Source: Gelidibacter pelagius (GTDB taxonomy: Bacteria > Bacteroidota > Bacteroidia > Flavobacteriales > Flavobacteriaceae). Taken from it: 64,000 nt of DNA. The notes below the pieces were generated by a model, which was given only the letters and a program-made list of their open reading frames with translations, was not told the DNA's origin and did no database searches. Positions 8,036-16,337 of this stretch are shown piece after piece (positions within the stretch are counted from its first letter, which is position 1; every line of letters begins with the position of its first letter). Where the stretch lies: NCBI RefSeq assembly GCF_017581925.1, contig NZ_JAGEVG010000016.1, forward strand, positions 1-64,000, written 5' to 3'. The position numbers were made by a program, and so were the translations under genes.

Positions 8036-8125
8036 CACTCCTTTCAAGCCGAAGGGGCTTGAGTGGTTGCACTAAATAAAAAACCCACAACTTTCGTCGT
8101 GGGTTTCCTTTTGCGGAGAAAGAGG
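8036..8125. repeat. direct repeat R2: hairpins plus tRNA-Ser 3'-end-like sequence
   Basis: Partner of R1 (1995-2083). It contains CTTTCAAGCCGAAGGGGCTT with flanking CACTC/GAGTG, the hairpin AAACCCAC (8081-8088) / GTGGGTTT (8099-8106), and ends GCGGAGAAAGAGG. That last 13-mer is identical to the 3' end of the intact tRNA-Ser gene (42665-42677), after which the sequences part. It looks like a truncated tRNA gene end with its terminator. Confidence 0.75.
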
Positions 8126-8621
8126 AACATTTTTTATCTTTTAGATATATTTAAAATCAATTAGTTATAGCTAATTTAATAGATTTACTCACCGAATTAC
8201 GCACCTACATTGATTTGTTATATTTCATCTAAAAATGCATCAAAATTTTCGAATCATCATACTCACTTAATCTCTTTTACTTGGTAACATTGTTTTTATA
8301 CAAAAATAAAAAATAGTTTGTGTATCCAAGGTTGTTATTTAAATTTGTATCCTTTTCCTATTCAATTTTTGCAAATGCTTTATAAGTACATTTTTGTGCA
8401 AATGGTAAAAAATGTTTTGCCAACTGATTTAATTAGGGGATCCTTATTTTACCTCTGACGTGTTATTACATGTGGTTCGATTGTTGCTAATTTTTAAGTA
8501 CTAAGATCAACGTGAGTAAGATTTTTACTTAATCTATAGGTCGAAGCTGATAATGGTCAAACTTCAAAATACTTCAATGTTTTTCAAATTTTAAATATGG
8601 TAGATGATTTATGTGGAAATA
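8126..8621. other. intergenic with short words shared with 42.4 kb
   Basis: About 500 AT-rich bases without coding signs. At 8182-8208 are the words GATTTACTCACCGA and TTACGCACCTA, which recur (one reversed) at 42434-42470. No clear terminator for the TRAP operon ending at 8622 was found. Confidence 0.5.
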
Positions 8622-9917
8622 TTAGAGATCAAATAAACCTGGTAACCACAAGCTTAATTCAGGAATATAGGTGACCAATAATAATGCAATAATCATCGCT
8701 AGGAAAAGAGGCAGCAGGGGCCTGAATACTTTTTCGATGGTGGTATTTGCAATTCCAACGCCCACAAAAAGTACGGAACCAACGGGTGGTGTACATAGCC
8801 CGATACATAAATTCAAGATCATCACAATACCAAAATGCACAGGATCCATTCCTAATTTCATGATAATAGGCAAGAAAATGGGGGTAAATATCAATACTGC
8901 GGGGGTCATGTCCATAAATATACCGACCAGTAACAATAGGATATTGATGATAAGTAAAATCACAATTGGGTTATCACTCAATCCTAGCAATAAGTTGCTC
9001 ATGTCTTGAGGGATATTCTCATAGGACATAACCCAGGACATGCTCATAGAGGCACCAATCAACAACATGACGATGGCTGTTGTACCAACAGACTCCAAAA
9101 GAATTTGTGGTAATTTTTTGGTTTTGATCTCTTTGTAGTAATACCCTAAAATGAGCGTATAGAGTACTGCGATCGCAGAAGCTTCAGTTGCTGTGAATAT
9201 ACCAGCCACAATGCCCCCAATAACCACAACCAAGAGCATCAAACTTGGAAAAGCTCTTACAAATGTTTTGGCGACTGCTTTCAAGGAACTTCTTTCACCT
9301 AATTTATATTTCTTCTTTTTTGCATATAACGATGCCACAATCATTAAAAAAAGACCTGTTAAGATTCCAGGAATATAACCTGCCAAAAATAAAGCGGCAA
9401 TAGAGACACCGCCACTGGCCAATGAATAAACAATGAGCACATTACTTGGGGGAATAATCAATCCGAGGGTTGATGAAGTCACATTTACTGCCGCACCAAA
9501 TTCTTTGGAATAGCCTTCTTTTTCCATTTCTGGGCCTAAAATACTGCCCATAGCGGAAGCAGATGCCATCGCTGATCCGGCAATGGCGCCCATCAGCATG
9601 GCGGCCACTACGTTAATAAGTGCCAATCCACCTGGCAAGGCACCAACCAGGGTTTTGGCAAAATCAATGAGGCGATGCGCAATGCCGCCTTTGTTCATTA
9701 ATTGTCCCGAAAGCACAAAAAACGGAATGGCCAATAGTGCAAAACTATCCAATCCGGTAGCGATGCGCTGGGACACAGTGGTCAATGCCGGAAGCATTGA
9801 AATACTGGTCATCATGGTCAATAAAGACGAGATGGCAATGCTCCATGCCACTGGAACGCCAATGAGCAATAATCCGATAAAACTAAATATTAGAACGTAG
9901 ATAGGTAGATACTCCAT
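8622..9917 (-). CDS. dctM: TRAP transporter large membrane subunit
   Basis: 431 residues, almost all hydrophobic, with about 12 predicted membrane helices and family segments such as AIPFFVLSGQLM, GAIAGSAMASASAMG and LGLIIPPSNVLIVYSLA. DctM forms the sodium- or proton-driven channel of tripartite carboxylate transporters. Its ATG overlaps the TAA of the small subunit by one base (TAATG), suggesting translational coupling. It is the last gene of the kdu operon, so the expected cargo is an unsaturated or saturated uronate. Confidence 0.95.
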   Translation of the reverse strand: MEYLPIYVLIFSFIGLLLIGVPVAWSIAISSLLTMMTSISMLPALTTVSQRIATGLDSFALLAIPFFVLSGQLMNKGGIAHRLIDFAKTLVGALPGGLALINVVAAMLMGAIAGSAMASASAMGSILGPEMEKEGYSKEFGAAVNVTSSTLGLIIPPSNVLIVYSLASGGVSIAALFLAGYIPGILTGLFLMIVASLYAKKKKYKLGERSSLKAVAKTFVRAFPSLMLLVVVIGGIVAGIFTATEASAIAVLYTLILGYYYKEIKTKKLPQILLESVGTTAIVMLLIGASMSMSWVMSYENIPQDMSNLLLGLSDNPIVILLIINILLLLVGIFMDMTPAVLIFTPIFLPIIMKLGMDPVHFGIVMILNLCIGLCTPPVGSVLFVGVGIANTTIEKVFRPLLPLFLAMIIALLLVTYIPELSLWLPGLFDL

Positions 9918-10381
9918 TAGAATTGTTTAAGATAAATGTCCGATATTTTATAGTAGATAATAAGGATGCCACTGATAGGTATAATTAAATATACCAGAGC
10001 TAAAGGAATTTGTAGTGCTGGCGAATGCTGGTCAAGAATATAGGTAATATAGACCAATCTTAAACCGCCGACTACCAAAGCCCCAAAGCAAAAAAGTATG
10101 ATGATAAAGTTCACAAACTTCTTGAGCTGCACTTGTTTTTCCTTACTCAAACGGTTAGGTAATATATCTATGGCAACGTGCATTCTTTTTCCGGAAATGT
10201 AGGCGGCGCCCAGGACCCCAACCCAAATCATGAGGTATCGGGCAAGCTCATCAGTAAACGAACTTGGAGCGCCCATAACAAATCTTGTAAACACCTGCCA
10301 AAGAACGTTTATAACCATAATACCCATAATAAGGGCAAGAATATAACCTAAATACAGGTCTATTTTTCTTCGAATTTCCAT
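9917..10381 (-). CDS. dctQ: TRAP transporter small membrane subunit
   Basis: 154 residues with four hydrophobic segments and the DctQ pattern: VLWQVFTRFVMGAPSSFTDELARYLMIWVGVLGAAY, with the conserved Arg/Glu-rich loop before the second helix. It pairs with the downstream DctM and upstream substrate-binding DctP to import an acidic sugar across the inner membrane. The gap to dctP is about 60 bases. Confidence 0.93.
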   Translation of the reverse strand: MEIRRKIDLYLGYILALIMGIMVINVLWQVFTRFVMGAPSSFTDELARYLMIWVGVLGAAYISGKRMHVAIDILPNRLSKEKQVQLKKFVNFIIILFCFGALVVGGLRLVYITYILDQHSPALQIPLALVYLIIPISGILIIYYKISDIYLKQF

Positions 10382-10442
10382 ATTGTTTGATTATCGATTA
10401 TTAAAAGAATTACTGTTTTATATTATAGGGTTGAAAATTGTT

Positions 10443-11429
10443 CTAATTGGTCTCTTGAATTCTCTTAATGAGACTGTATATTTCAGTATTGTCCCTATAA
10501 GAATCATAGACCGAGGTTACTTTTTCCATAAATGGCGTCTTGTCAGGTCTTGAAATGGTGACACCAGCTTTTTCCACTGCCGCAAGAGCTTCCTCTTCAG
10601 CATTAGCCCAAAGTTTTCTTTGATATTGAACTGAAGCGTCAGCCGCCTCTTGCACCCAACCTTGCTCTTCTTTATTAAGTGAATTCCAAAGATGCGTACT
10701 CATAATAAGGACGTCAGGAATGGTGGTGTGTTCATCTAACGAGAAATACTTACAAACTTCATATTCCCTGGTCAAGTAAAATGTAGGGGGATTGTTTTCA
10801 GCACCGTCCACAACGCCTTGCTGTAACGCCGTATATAACTCTCCAGAAGAAATTGGAGTTGGCGCGCCTCCCATGCTCTTGATCATATTCATGGCGGTGA
10901 CACTTTCCATGACTCGAATTTTCAATCCTTTCAGATCATCCGGTTTCTCAATAGGTGACTTCACGGTATAAAAACTTCTGCTCCCAGCATCATAATAGCC
11001 CAAACCTTTTAACCAATATTTTTCACCACCATCCAAAAGCTCTTTTCCAATCGGGCCATCTAGAACCCTAAAGGTTTGTGCACGATTCTTGAACAAATAC
11101 GGTAATCCAAACACTTTCATATTTGGTGAAAAGTTTTCCATAACGGCGGCGGACACCTTGGTCATTCCCAAACTTCCAATTTGCAGAAGTTCCAGACATT
11201 GACGCTCTGAACCTAATTGTTGATTTGGATACACGTGGATTTTTAAAGTACCTTCAGATTTCTTCTCCAGTTCCTGGCCCATAAATACCATAGCTCTGTG
11301 TACAGGATGTGTTTCATCCAGACCGTGAGCCAACTTGATTGTTTTGGCTTCTTCAACCGATTGGCAGGACACGAGTCCAAAAAACAGAGCAATCGCAAAA
11401 AACGTATATATATATTCCTTCATATTCAA
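10443..11429 (-). CDS. dctP: TRAP transporter substrate-binding protein, lipoprotein form
   Basis: 328 residues. The signal ends in a lipobox (FGLVSCQSVE), so this binding protein is probably tethered rather than free in the periplasm, as is usual for DctP proteins. Family marks: NQQLGSERQCLELLQIGSLGMT, LKGLKIRVMES, where the Arg normally salt-bridges the substrate carboxylate, and GVVDGAENNP. Cargo is inferred from the operon to be the uronate released by GH105. It lies only 7 bases from the KDPG aldolase gene, making one transcript likely. Confidence 0.93.
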   Translation of the reverse strand: MNMKEYIYTFFAIALFFGLVSCQSVEEAKTIKLAHGLDETHPVHRAMVFMGQELEKKSEGTLKIHVYPNQQLGSERQCLELLQIGSLGMTKVSAAVMENFSPNMKVFGLPYLFKNRAQTFRVLDGPIGKELLDGGEKYWLKGLGYYDAGSRSFYTVKSPIEKPDDLKGLKIRVMESVTAMNMIKSMGGAPTPISSGELYTALQQGVVDGAENNPPTFYLTREYEVCKYFSLDEHTTIPDVLIMSTHLWNSLNKEEQGWVQEAADASVQYQRKLWANAEEEALAAVEKAGVTISRPDKTPFMEKVTSVYDSYRDNTEIYSLIKRIQETN

Positions 11430-11436
11430 ACAGTAA

Positions 11437-12105
11437 TTAATGTTTTAGGGATTTGATGGTCTCTATTGTCCAACGGACCTGTTCTTCCAGCTTTTTAAAA
11501 TTCTGTTGATCCACTATGTCCTTAGTAATCAGTTGAGAACCCATGCCAACACATGTCGCTCCGGCATCAAACCATTCCTTAAGATTTTCTTTATTTGGAG
11601 ATACACCTCCAGTAGGCATGATGTTGGTCCATGGCTGCGGACCTTTGATGTTCTTTATGAATTTTGCACCAAAACTATCGCCAGGGAAAAGCTTGACAAT
11701 TTCACAGCCCATCTCTTCGGCCTGTGCAATTTCTGTTAACGAACCACATCCAGGAGACCATAAGACTTTGCGTCTATTGCAAACAATAGCAATGTCTTTA
11801 CGAAATACGGGCGTTACGATAAAGTTGGCGCCCAATGCCATGTATAAAGAGGCAGATGCCGCATCTGTTATGGAACCAACACCCATGACCATTCCTGGTA
11901 ATTCACTAATGGCATATTTGGTCATTTGGCCAAAGATCTCATGGGCAAAATCCCCGCGTGCCGTAAATTCCAGCAGACGTGCACCACCATCATAACAGGC
12001 TTTAAGAATGTGCTTGCTCAATTCTAAATCTTGGCTAAAGAATAAGGGTACCAATCCCGTTTCTTTCATGATGTTCACCACTTCTATTCTTGAAAATTGT
12101 GCCAT
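11437..12105 (-). CDS. eda: KDPG aldolase (2-keto-3-deoxy-6-phosphogluconate aldolase)
   Basis: 222 residues, the normal length of the class I Eda/KHG family. E46 (LLEFTARG) and the Schiff-base lysine K138 (EIVKLFPGD) match the E. coli Glu45/Lys133 pair; the phosphate-binding region MPTGGVSP follows. The reaction splits KDPG to pyruvate and glyceraldehyde-3-phosphate in the cytoplasm and is the last step of the pathway encoded by this operon. It sits 30 bases after kdgK. Confidence 0.95.
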   Translation of the reverse strand: MAQFSRIEVVNIMKETGLVPLFFSQDLELSKHILKACYDGGARLLEFTARGDFAHEIFGQMTKYAISELPGMVMGVGSITDAASASLYMALGANFIVTPVFRKDIAIVCNRRKVLWSPGCGSLTEIAQAEEMGCEIVKLFPGDSFGAKFIKNIKGPQPWTNIMPTGGVSPNKENLKEWFDAGATCVGMGSQLITKDIVDQQNFKKLEEQVRWTIETIKSLKH

Positions 12106-12135
12106 AAACTATTTTTTTACACGGTTTTATATAAA

Positions 12136-13158
12136 TTATCTTGAGACCAAACCTGAGGCATTTCCTTTGACCATCGCTTCTACTTCTTCAAGGGTAGCTA
12201 AATTAAAATCGCCCGAAATAGTATGTTTCAGGCAACAGGCTGCAACTGCAAAATTGATTGTGTATTGAGGATCAAAAGGGGTTTTCAACAATCCATAAAT
12301 AAGGCCTCCCATGAAGGCATCACCACTTCCAACACGATCAACTACAGGAGTGACCTCACTAACGGCAGCGGTATATACTTTCGCTCTATTATAAAAAACA
12401 CCGCCTATCTGTTGATGGGACGCACTTATGGAATAGCGCATGGTAGTAGCCATATATTTCAAATCGGGATACTGCTCAAAAAACAAATTATAATACTGAG
12501 GCAAACTGTCTGTATTTTTATAATCAAGGTTGAGCTTATCCTTTCCGGTCATCATAAATGCCGTGTCAAGATCACCCAAGATGACATGGCTATAATTTAA
12601 AAGCTCTGGCATAATGTCTTTCGGTGCCTTACCGTATTGCCAAAGCTTTGATCTATAATTTAAGTCAGTGGTAATTAGAACTCCCATACCTTTGGCAACT
12701 TTAACCGCTTCCAAACACACATCAGCTGCATTTTGGGATATAGCCGGTGTAATGCCGCTCCAATGGAAGACACTTGTATCTTGAAAGACCTTTTTCCAAT
12801 CGATCATACCAACCTCAATATTAGAAATAGCCGAATGATTCCGATCGTAGACCACTTTACTGCCACGTGTTCCTGCACCAGTTTCTAAAAAGTAAATTCC
12901 CAAACGTTCGCCACCGTACACAATGTTTTCTGAAGATACATTTTGTTTGCGTATTTCCATCAATGCTGATTGCCCAATATCGTTATAAGGAAGTCTGGTT
13001 ACGAATTCAGTGGGAACACCATAGTTGGACAGTGAGACAGCGACGTTAAACTCGCCGCCCCCATAATTGGCCATGAAAGAATTGGCTTGGGAAAATCTTA
13101 AATGATGCTCCGTAGATAGGCGTAACATGATTTCTCCAAAGGTGACTACTTTTTGCAT
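12136..13158 (-). CDS. kdgK: 2-keto-3-deoxygluconate kinase (PfkB family)
   Basis: 340 residues. N-terminal VTFGEIMLRL with YGGGEFNVAVSLSNYG and C-terminal VVDRVGSGDAFMGGLIYGLL, with catalytic Asp about 280, define a ribokinase/PfkB sugar kinase. In this operon it should phosphorylate KDG to KDPG, linking KduD to the aldolase. Sugar specificity rests on the neighbours; the family also includes fructokinases. Confidence 0.93.
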   Translation of the reverse strand: MQKVVTFGEIMLRLSTEHHLRFSQANSFMANYGGGEFNVAVSLSNYGVPTEFVTRLPYNDIGQSALMEIRKQNVSSENIVYGGERLGIYFLETGAGTRGSKVVYDRNHSAISNIEVGMIDWKKVFQDTSVFHWSGITPAISQNAADVCLEAVKVAKGMGVLITTDLNYRSKLWQYGKAPKDIMPELLNYSHVILGDLDTAFMMTGKDKLNLDYKNTDSLPQYYNLFFEQYPDLKYMATTMRYSISASHQQIGGVFYNRAKVYTAAVSEVTPVVDRVGSGDAFMGGLIYGLLKTPFDPQYTINFAVAACCLKHTISGDFNLATLEEVEAMVKGNASGLVSR

Positions 13159-13269
13159 TTATTGAATATTGTTTAATTAGAACTTGATATAAAGTCTTGC
13201 TCTTTTCTTGTTTCTATCCATAACTTTTTTTGGGTGCGGGTCTTTAAGGTTATTGGACAGTTAAGAGCA

Positions 13270-14448
13270 CTAATCTAAAGTAACAGTCATTGGGCTTTTT
13301 ATTTGTTTTGAAAAGCGGTCCAAATAGGCTTCCCATAATTCCTTTGTTGGATACTGCCCTGATTTTTTCCAAGCAAAACCGGCATAATAGATGACTCTTT
13401 CATCTAAAACCTCAAGATGGGCATAAGCATTGCTTAAATCGGTAACTTCGGTGTCATACGTTTCGTAATCGATAAAGTACTTTTTAGGTGCAACAATGGC
13501 AGTTCCTATTTCAGTATCCGCAATAGGTTGCCAATAGCTTACCCATCCCTGATCTTTATCGCCACTGACCACACCGTCATTTTCGTGCAGGGTCAATCCA
13601 GCCGAAATTTTGTCCACACCTTTAATACTGGTGTCATACTTTGAGAGATTTTGACCCAGGTCCAAACTAATTACTTTGGATTCGGTGATTTCATTTCCCG
13701 CAGCATCCCAATTAGCGTATTCCAAATAAAAACTTGTTCTGAGTGGACCAGTAGTAATGGTACGCCATTGGGTAAAGTTTTTTGAAATATAGTATGCTGT
13801 ATCCACTTTTACGGCAATGCCACCAACGCCACGGCTAGGCCCGACATGAAAGTTGTCAAGACCTTCACCGGTATCTTCATGATAGCTTCCTGTACCGTCT
13901 GTAGCTTTTTGGTACCACTTGTTGATAATTGGATACTCGACTCGTTTTAACCAAGCATCAACACCGCTGGATAGAGTGCCACCGGGAATATTCTGCTCAA
14001 TCATTTGTTGTGCTACAGGGCCATAGACCCTAAAAGCGACTTTGTCATTTTCCCACGCATAATCATCGGTACGTTCCGGTACAAAGCGCGAGTAGCACAA
14101 TTCCGGTGCTTCAGGGCGCTCTGCCTCGGTAACAGTCACAATTTCAAAAGATTGTTCACTATTGGCTTTGATTTCCGGTTGAAAGATGATGAGGTCTAAA
14201 ATCCCATCTCCATCAGTGTCAATGGTCTGTGTAACCAACAATGTCTGGGTATCGATATTTTTGATACCCACATTAGAAAGATCATCCACTTTTAAAAAGT
14301 CTTTGGTCAATTCAACCGTTTCGAAAGAGCGATCCATGTCCAAACTGTTTTTTACTGTAAATGTTTTCGCTTTTTCTTGATCAGCACATGAAGCCATCAA
14401 TGCGAATAAAGTAATAAACAAGGCGTATTTACGAAGGTGCAACATCAT
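13270..14448 (-). CDS. DUF4861 family lipoprotein of the uronate operon
   Basis: 392 residues with a lipoprotein signal (LMASCADQEKA, Cys about 21). Features include DTDGDGILDLIIFQPE near residue 75, ENDKVAFRVYGP, GLDNFHVGPSRGVGG and a C-terminal ERVIYYAGFAWKKSG. I recognise it as the DUF4861 type found in many Bacteroidota PULs, but no reaction is known to me. It lies between kduD (3-base gap) and kdgK, within an otherwise cytoplasmic catabolic operon, although it is exported. A periplasmic enzyme acting on the unsaturated sugar before TRAP import is a reasonable inference. Confidence 0.8.
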   Translation of the reverse strand: MMLHLRKYALFITLFALMASCADQEKAKTFTVKNSLDMDRSFETVELTKDFLKVDDLSNVGIKNIDTQTLLVTQTIDTDGDGILDLIIFQPEIKANSEQSFEIVTVTEAERPEAPELCYSRFVPERTDDYAWENDKVAFRVYGPVAQQMIEQNIPGGTLSSGVDAWLKRVEYPIINKWYQKATDGTGSYHEDTGEGLDNFHVGPSRGVGGIAVKVDTAYYISKNFTQWRTITTGPLRTSFYLEYANWDAAGNEITESKVISLDLGQNLSKYDTSIKGVDKISAGLTLHENDGVVSGDKDQGWVSYWQPIADTEIGTAIVAPKKYFIDYETYDTEVTDLSNAYAHLEVLDERVIYYAGFAWKKSGQYPTKELWEAYLDRFSKQIKSPMTVTLD

Positions 14449-14451
14449 TTT

Positions 14452-15243
14452 TTATTTTTCGTTAGAAGGTTTTCCGATGGTCGCCAAAATTCCGCCATCT
14501 ACATAAACGACATGGCCATTGACAAAATCACTGGCTTGGGAGGCTAAGAATATAGCAGTTCCTTGTAGGTCTTCCGGATTTCCCCAACGCCCGGCAGGAG
14601 TTCTCCCAATGATGAAATCATTAAAAGGATGTCCATCAACGCGAATTGGTGCGGTTTGGCTTGTCGCAAAATATCCAGGACCGATGCCGTTGGTTTGGAT
14701 ATTATAGCGCGCCCATTCTGTAGCCATGCTTTTGGTCAGCATTTTTAAGCCACCTTTTGCAGCGGCATAGGCACTTACAGAATCTCTGCCCAACTCACTC
14801 ATCATTGAGCAAATGTTTATGATTTTTCCGCCACCTCTGTTGATCATACTTTTGGCAACGAATTTTGAAACGATAAATGGGCCCACAAGATCCACTTTTA
14901 TGACTTCTTCAAAATCGACAGTTTCCATTTCTATAATTGGTGTTCTTTTGATAATCCCGGCATTGTTGACCAAAATGTCAATTGGTCCAACTTCGGTTTC
15001 AATTTTCGTGATGGCGGCTTCGACCGCTTCCGTATCCGTCACGTCAAAGACGTAACCATGAGCGTTTAAGCCTGAATTCTTATATTCCTTAACCGCAGCT
15101 TCCAAAGAATCTCCAGAATGGTTGTTCACTACAATGGTGGCGCCTGCATTTCCGAGGCCTTTGGCCATAGCCATGCCAAGACCGTGAACAGCACCTGTTA
15201 CCAATGCTACTTTTCCTGTTAAATCAAATAATTTAGTTGACAT
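14452..15243 (-). CDS. kduD: 2-deoxy-D-gluconate 3-dehydrogenase/KDG 5-dehydrogenase
   Basis: 263 residues, classical short-chain dehydrogenase. TGAVHGLGMAMAKG binds the dinucleotide, NNAGI is present, and the catalytic set is Ser in INICSMMS plus YAAAKGG. The C-terminal ASDFVNGHVVYVDGG is typical. In the kdu route it reduces 2,5-diketo-3-deoxygluconate to KDG. The gene follows kduI by 19 bases and precedes DUF4861 by 3, supporting the assignment over other SDRs. Confidence 0.94.
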   Translation of the reverse strand: MSTKLFDLTGKVALVTGAVHGLGMAMAKGLGNAGATIVVNNHSGDSLEAAVKEYKNSGLNAHGYVFDVTDTEAVEAAITKIETEVGPIDILVNNAGIIKRTPIIEMETVDFEEVIKVDLVGPFIVSKFVAKSMINRGGGKIINICSMMSELGRDSVSAYAAAKGGLKMLTKSMATEWARYNIQTNGIGPGYFATSQTAPIRVDGHPFNDFIIGRTPAGRWGNPEDLQGTAIFLASQASDFVNGHVVYVDGGILATIGKPSNEK

Positions 15244-15262
15244 AATATAGTGTTTTATGAGT

Positions 15263-16105
15263 TTATCTTAATTCGTTTATTTTGCAATGGTCCATGTCGC
15301 CATAGTCTAAGTTTTCTCCTGCCATCCCCCATATAAAGGTATAGCTGCTGGTTCCGGAGCCAGAGTGAATTGACCAAGGAGGGGAGATGACCGCTTGGTC
15401 ATTGGCCATCCAAATATGCCTTGTTTCGTGTGGTTGACCCATAAAATGACAGACTGCTTGATCTTCCGGAACTTCAAAGTAGAAATAGACTTCCATGCGT
15501 CGGTCATGTACGTGGGCAGGCATCGTGTTCCACGAACTACCTGGTTTTAGTGTAGTCATTCCCATTTGTAATTGGCACACGTCTACCACAGTATTGACTA
15601 TGTACTTTCTTAGTGTTCTTGCGTTGGCAGTTTCTGGTGCTCCCAATTCAATAACTTCAACATCATCAGTACCTATTTTTTTGGTAGGGAATGCTTTATG
15701 GGCAGGAGTGGAGTTCAAATAGAACTTAGCAGGTTTATTGGCAGATGTACTTGAAAAAGTGACATCCTTGTTGCCTTGTCCTATATAGAGGGCTTCTTTA
15801 TGGTTCAACACATAGTCTGTGCCATCAACCGATACCGTACCTTGCTCGCCAACATTGATAATACCTAATTCTCTTCGTTCCAAGAAGAACTCGGATTTTA
15901 GAGCATCAACAGTCTCTAACTTTAAGGGTGTGCTTGTTGGTACTGCACTACCTGCCATGTACCTATCATAATGTGTATAAACAAAATGGATTGTATCTGG
16001 CTTCATTAGTGAGTCGATCAAGAATTCATCACGTAATTTCTGGGTGTCGTAGGATTTTACATCATTCGGAGACGCCGCATATCTTACTTCATAGGTCGTT
16101 TTCAT
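15263..16105 (-). CDS. kduI: 5-keto-4-deoxyuronate isomerase
   Basis: 280 residues from the ATG at 16105; the longer upstream frame adds non-homologous hydrophobic residues and would overlap the promoter/operator. The tandem-cupin protein has the KduI metal site pattern AHVHDRRMEVYFYF, HETRHIWM and SPPWSIHSG, and begins with YEVRYAASPNDVKSYDT, typical of the family. It isomerises 5-keto-4-deoxyuronate to 2,5-diketo-3-deoxygluconate. First gene of an eight-gene minus-strand operon and divergent from the LacI regulator gene. Confidence 0.97.
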   Translation of the reverse strand: MKTTYEVRYAASPNDVKSYDTQKLRDEFLIDSLMKPDTIHFVYTHYDRYMAGSAVPTSTPLKLETVDALKSEFFLERRELGIINVGEQGTVSVDGTDYVLNHKEALYIGQGNKDVTFSSTSANKPAKFYLNSTPAHKAFPTKKIGTDDVEVIELGAPETANARTLRKYIVNTVVDVCQLQMGMTTLKPGSSWNTMPAHVHDRRMEVYFYFEVPEDQAVCHFMGQPHETRHIWMANDQAVISPPWSIHSGSGTSSYTFIWGMAGENLDYGDMDHCKINELR

Positions 16106-16171
16106 AACTTCAGTATTATTTATTAATAAAATTTTAGTTGTTCTAATAATTAGAATTGTAAATGTAACAAA

Positions 16172-16199
16172 ATAAAAATACAATCGATTGTATTTTTAT
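16172..16199. promoter_or_regulatory. 28-bp perfect palindrome, probable LacI-family operator
   Basis: The bases 16172-16199 read the same on both strands; the core is ATACAATCGATTGTAT, with the central CG pair usual for LacI-family operators. It lies in the 232-base gap between kduI (minus) and the LacI-type gene (plus), 66 bases from the kduI start. Control of both promoters by the adjacent LacI protein, released by a pathway intermediate, is inferred. Confidence 0.85.
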
Positions 16200-16202
16200 A
16201 CT

Positions 16203-16210
16203 TATCTTTG
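16203..16210 (+). promoter_or_regulatory. possible -7 element of the lacI-type gene
   Basis: TATCTTTG fits TAnnTTTG and starts 3 bases after the palindrome. A TTG at 16188-16190, inside the palindrome, is only 12 bases upstream, shorter than the usual 17 or more, so the promoter is tentative. If real, repressor bound to the palindrome would cover its upstream half. Confidence 0.4.
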
Positions 16211-16337
16211 CTATAGGAGTTTTATCTTTAGTAAAAGAAGCTTCTGACATTGAAAGCGATCATATAAGTTGAATTTTGATTAATTTAGAATTTTTCAAAA
16301 CACACTATATTACCTTAAATTTTGTTCCATTTACGCT

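Noticed and set aside
7994-8106. CRISPR-like array from successive hairpins
   Set aside because: The hairpins differ in sequence and spacing; there are no regular repeats with spacers and no cas genes.
13270-14448. Assigning DUF4861 a lyase or sulfatase role
   Set aside because: No catalytic motif of either class is visible; only family and context support exist.
16106-16183. Longer kduI start at 16183
   Set aside because: It would overlap the palindromic operator and adds residues not seen in KduI, which is normally about 280 residues.
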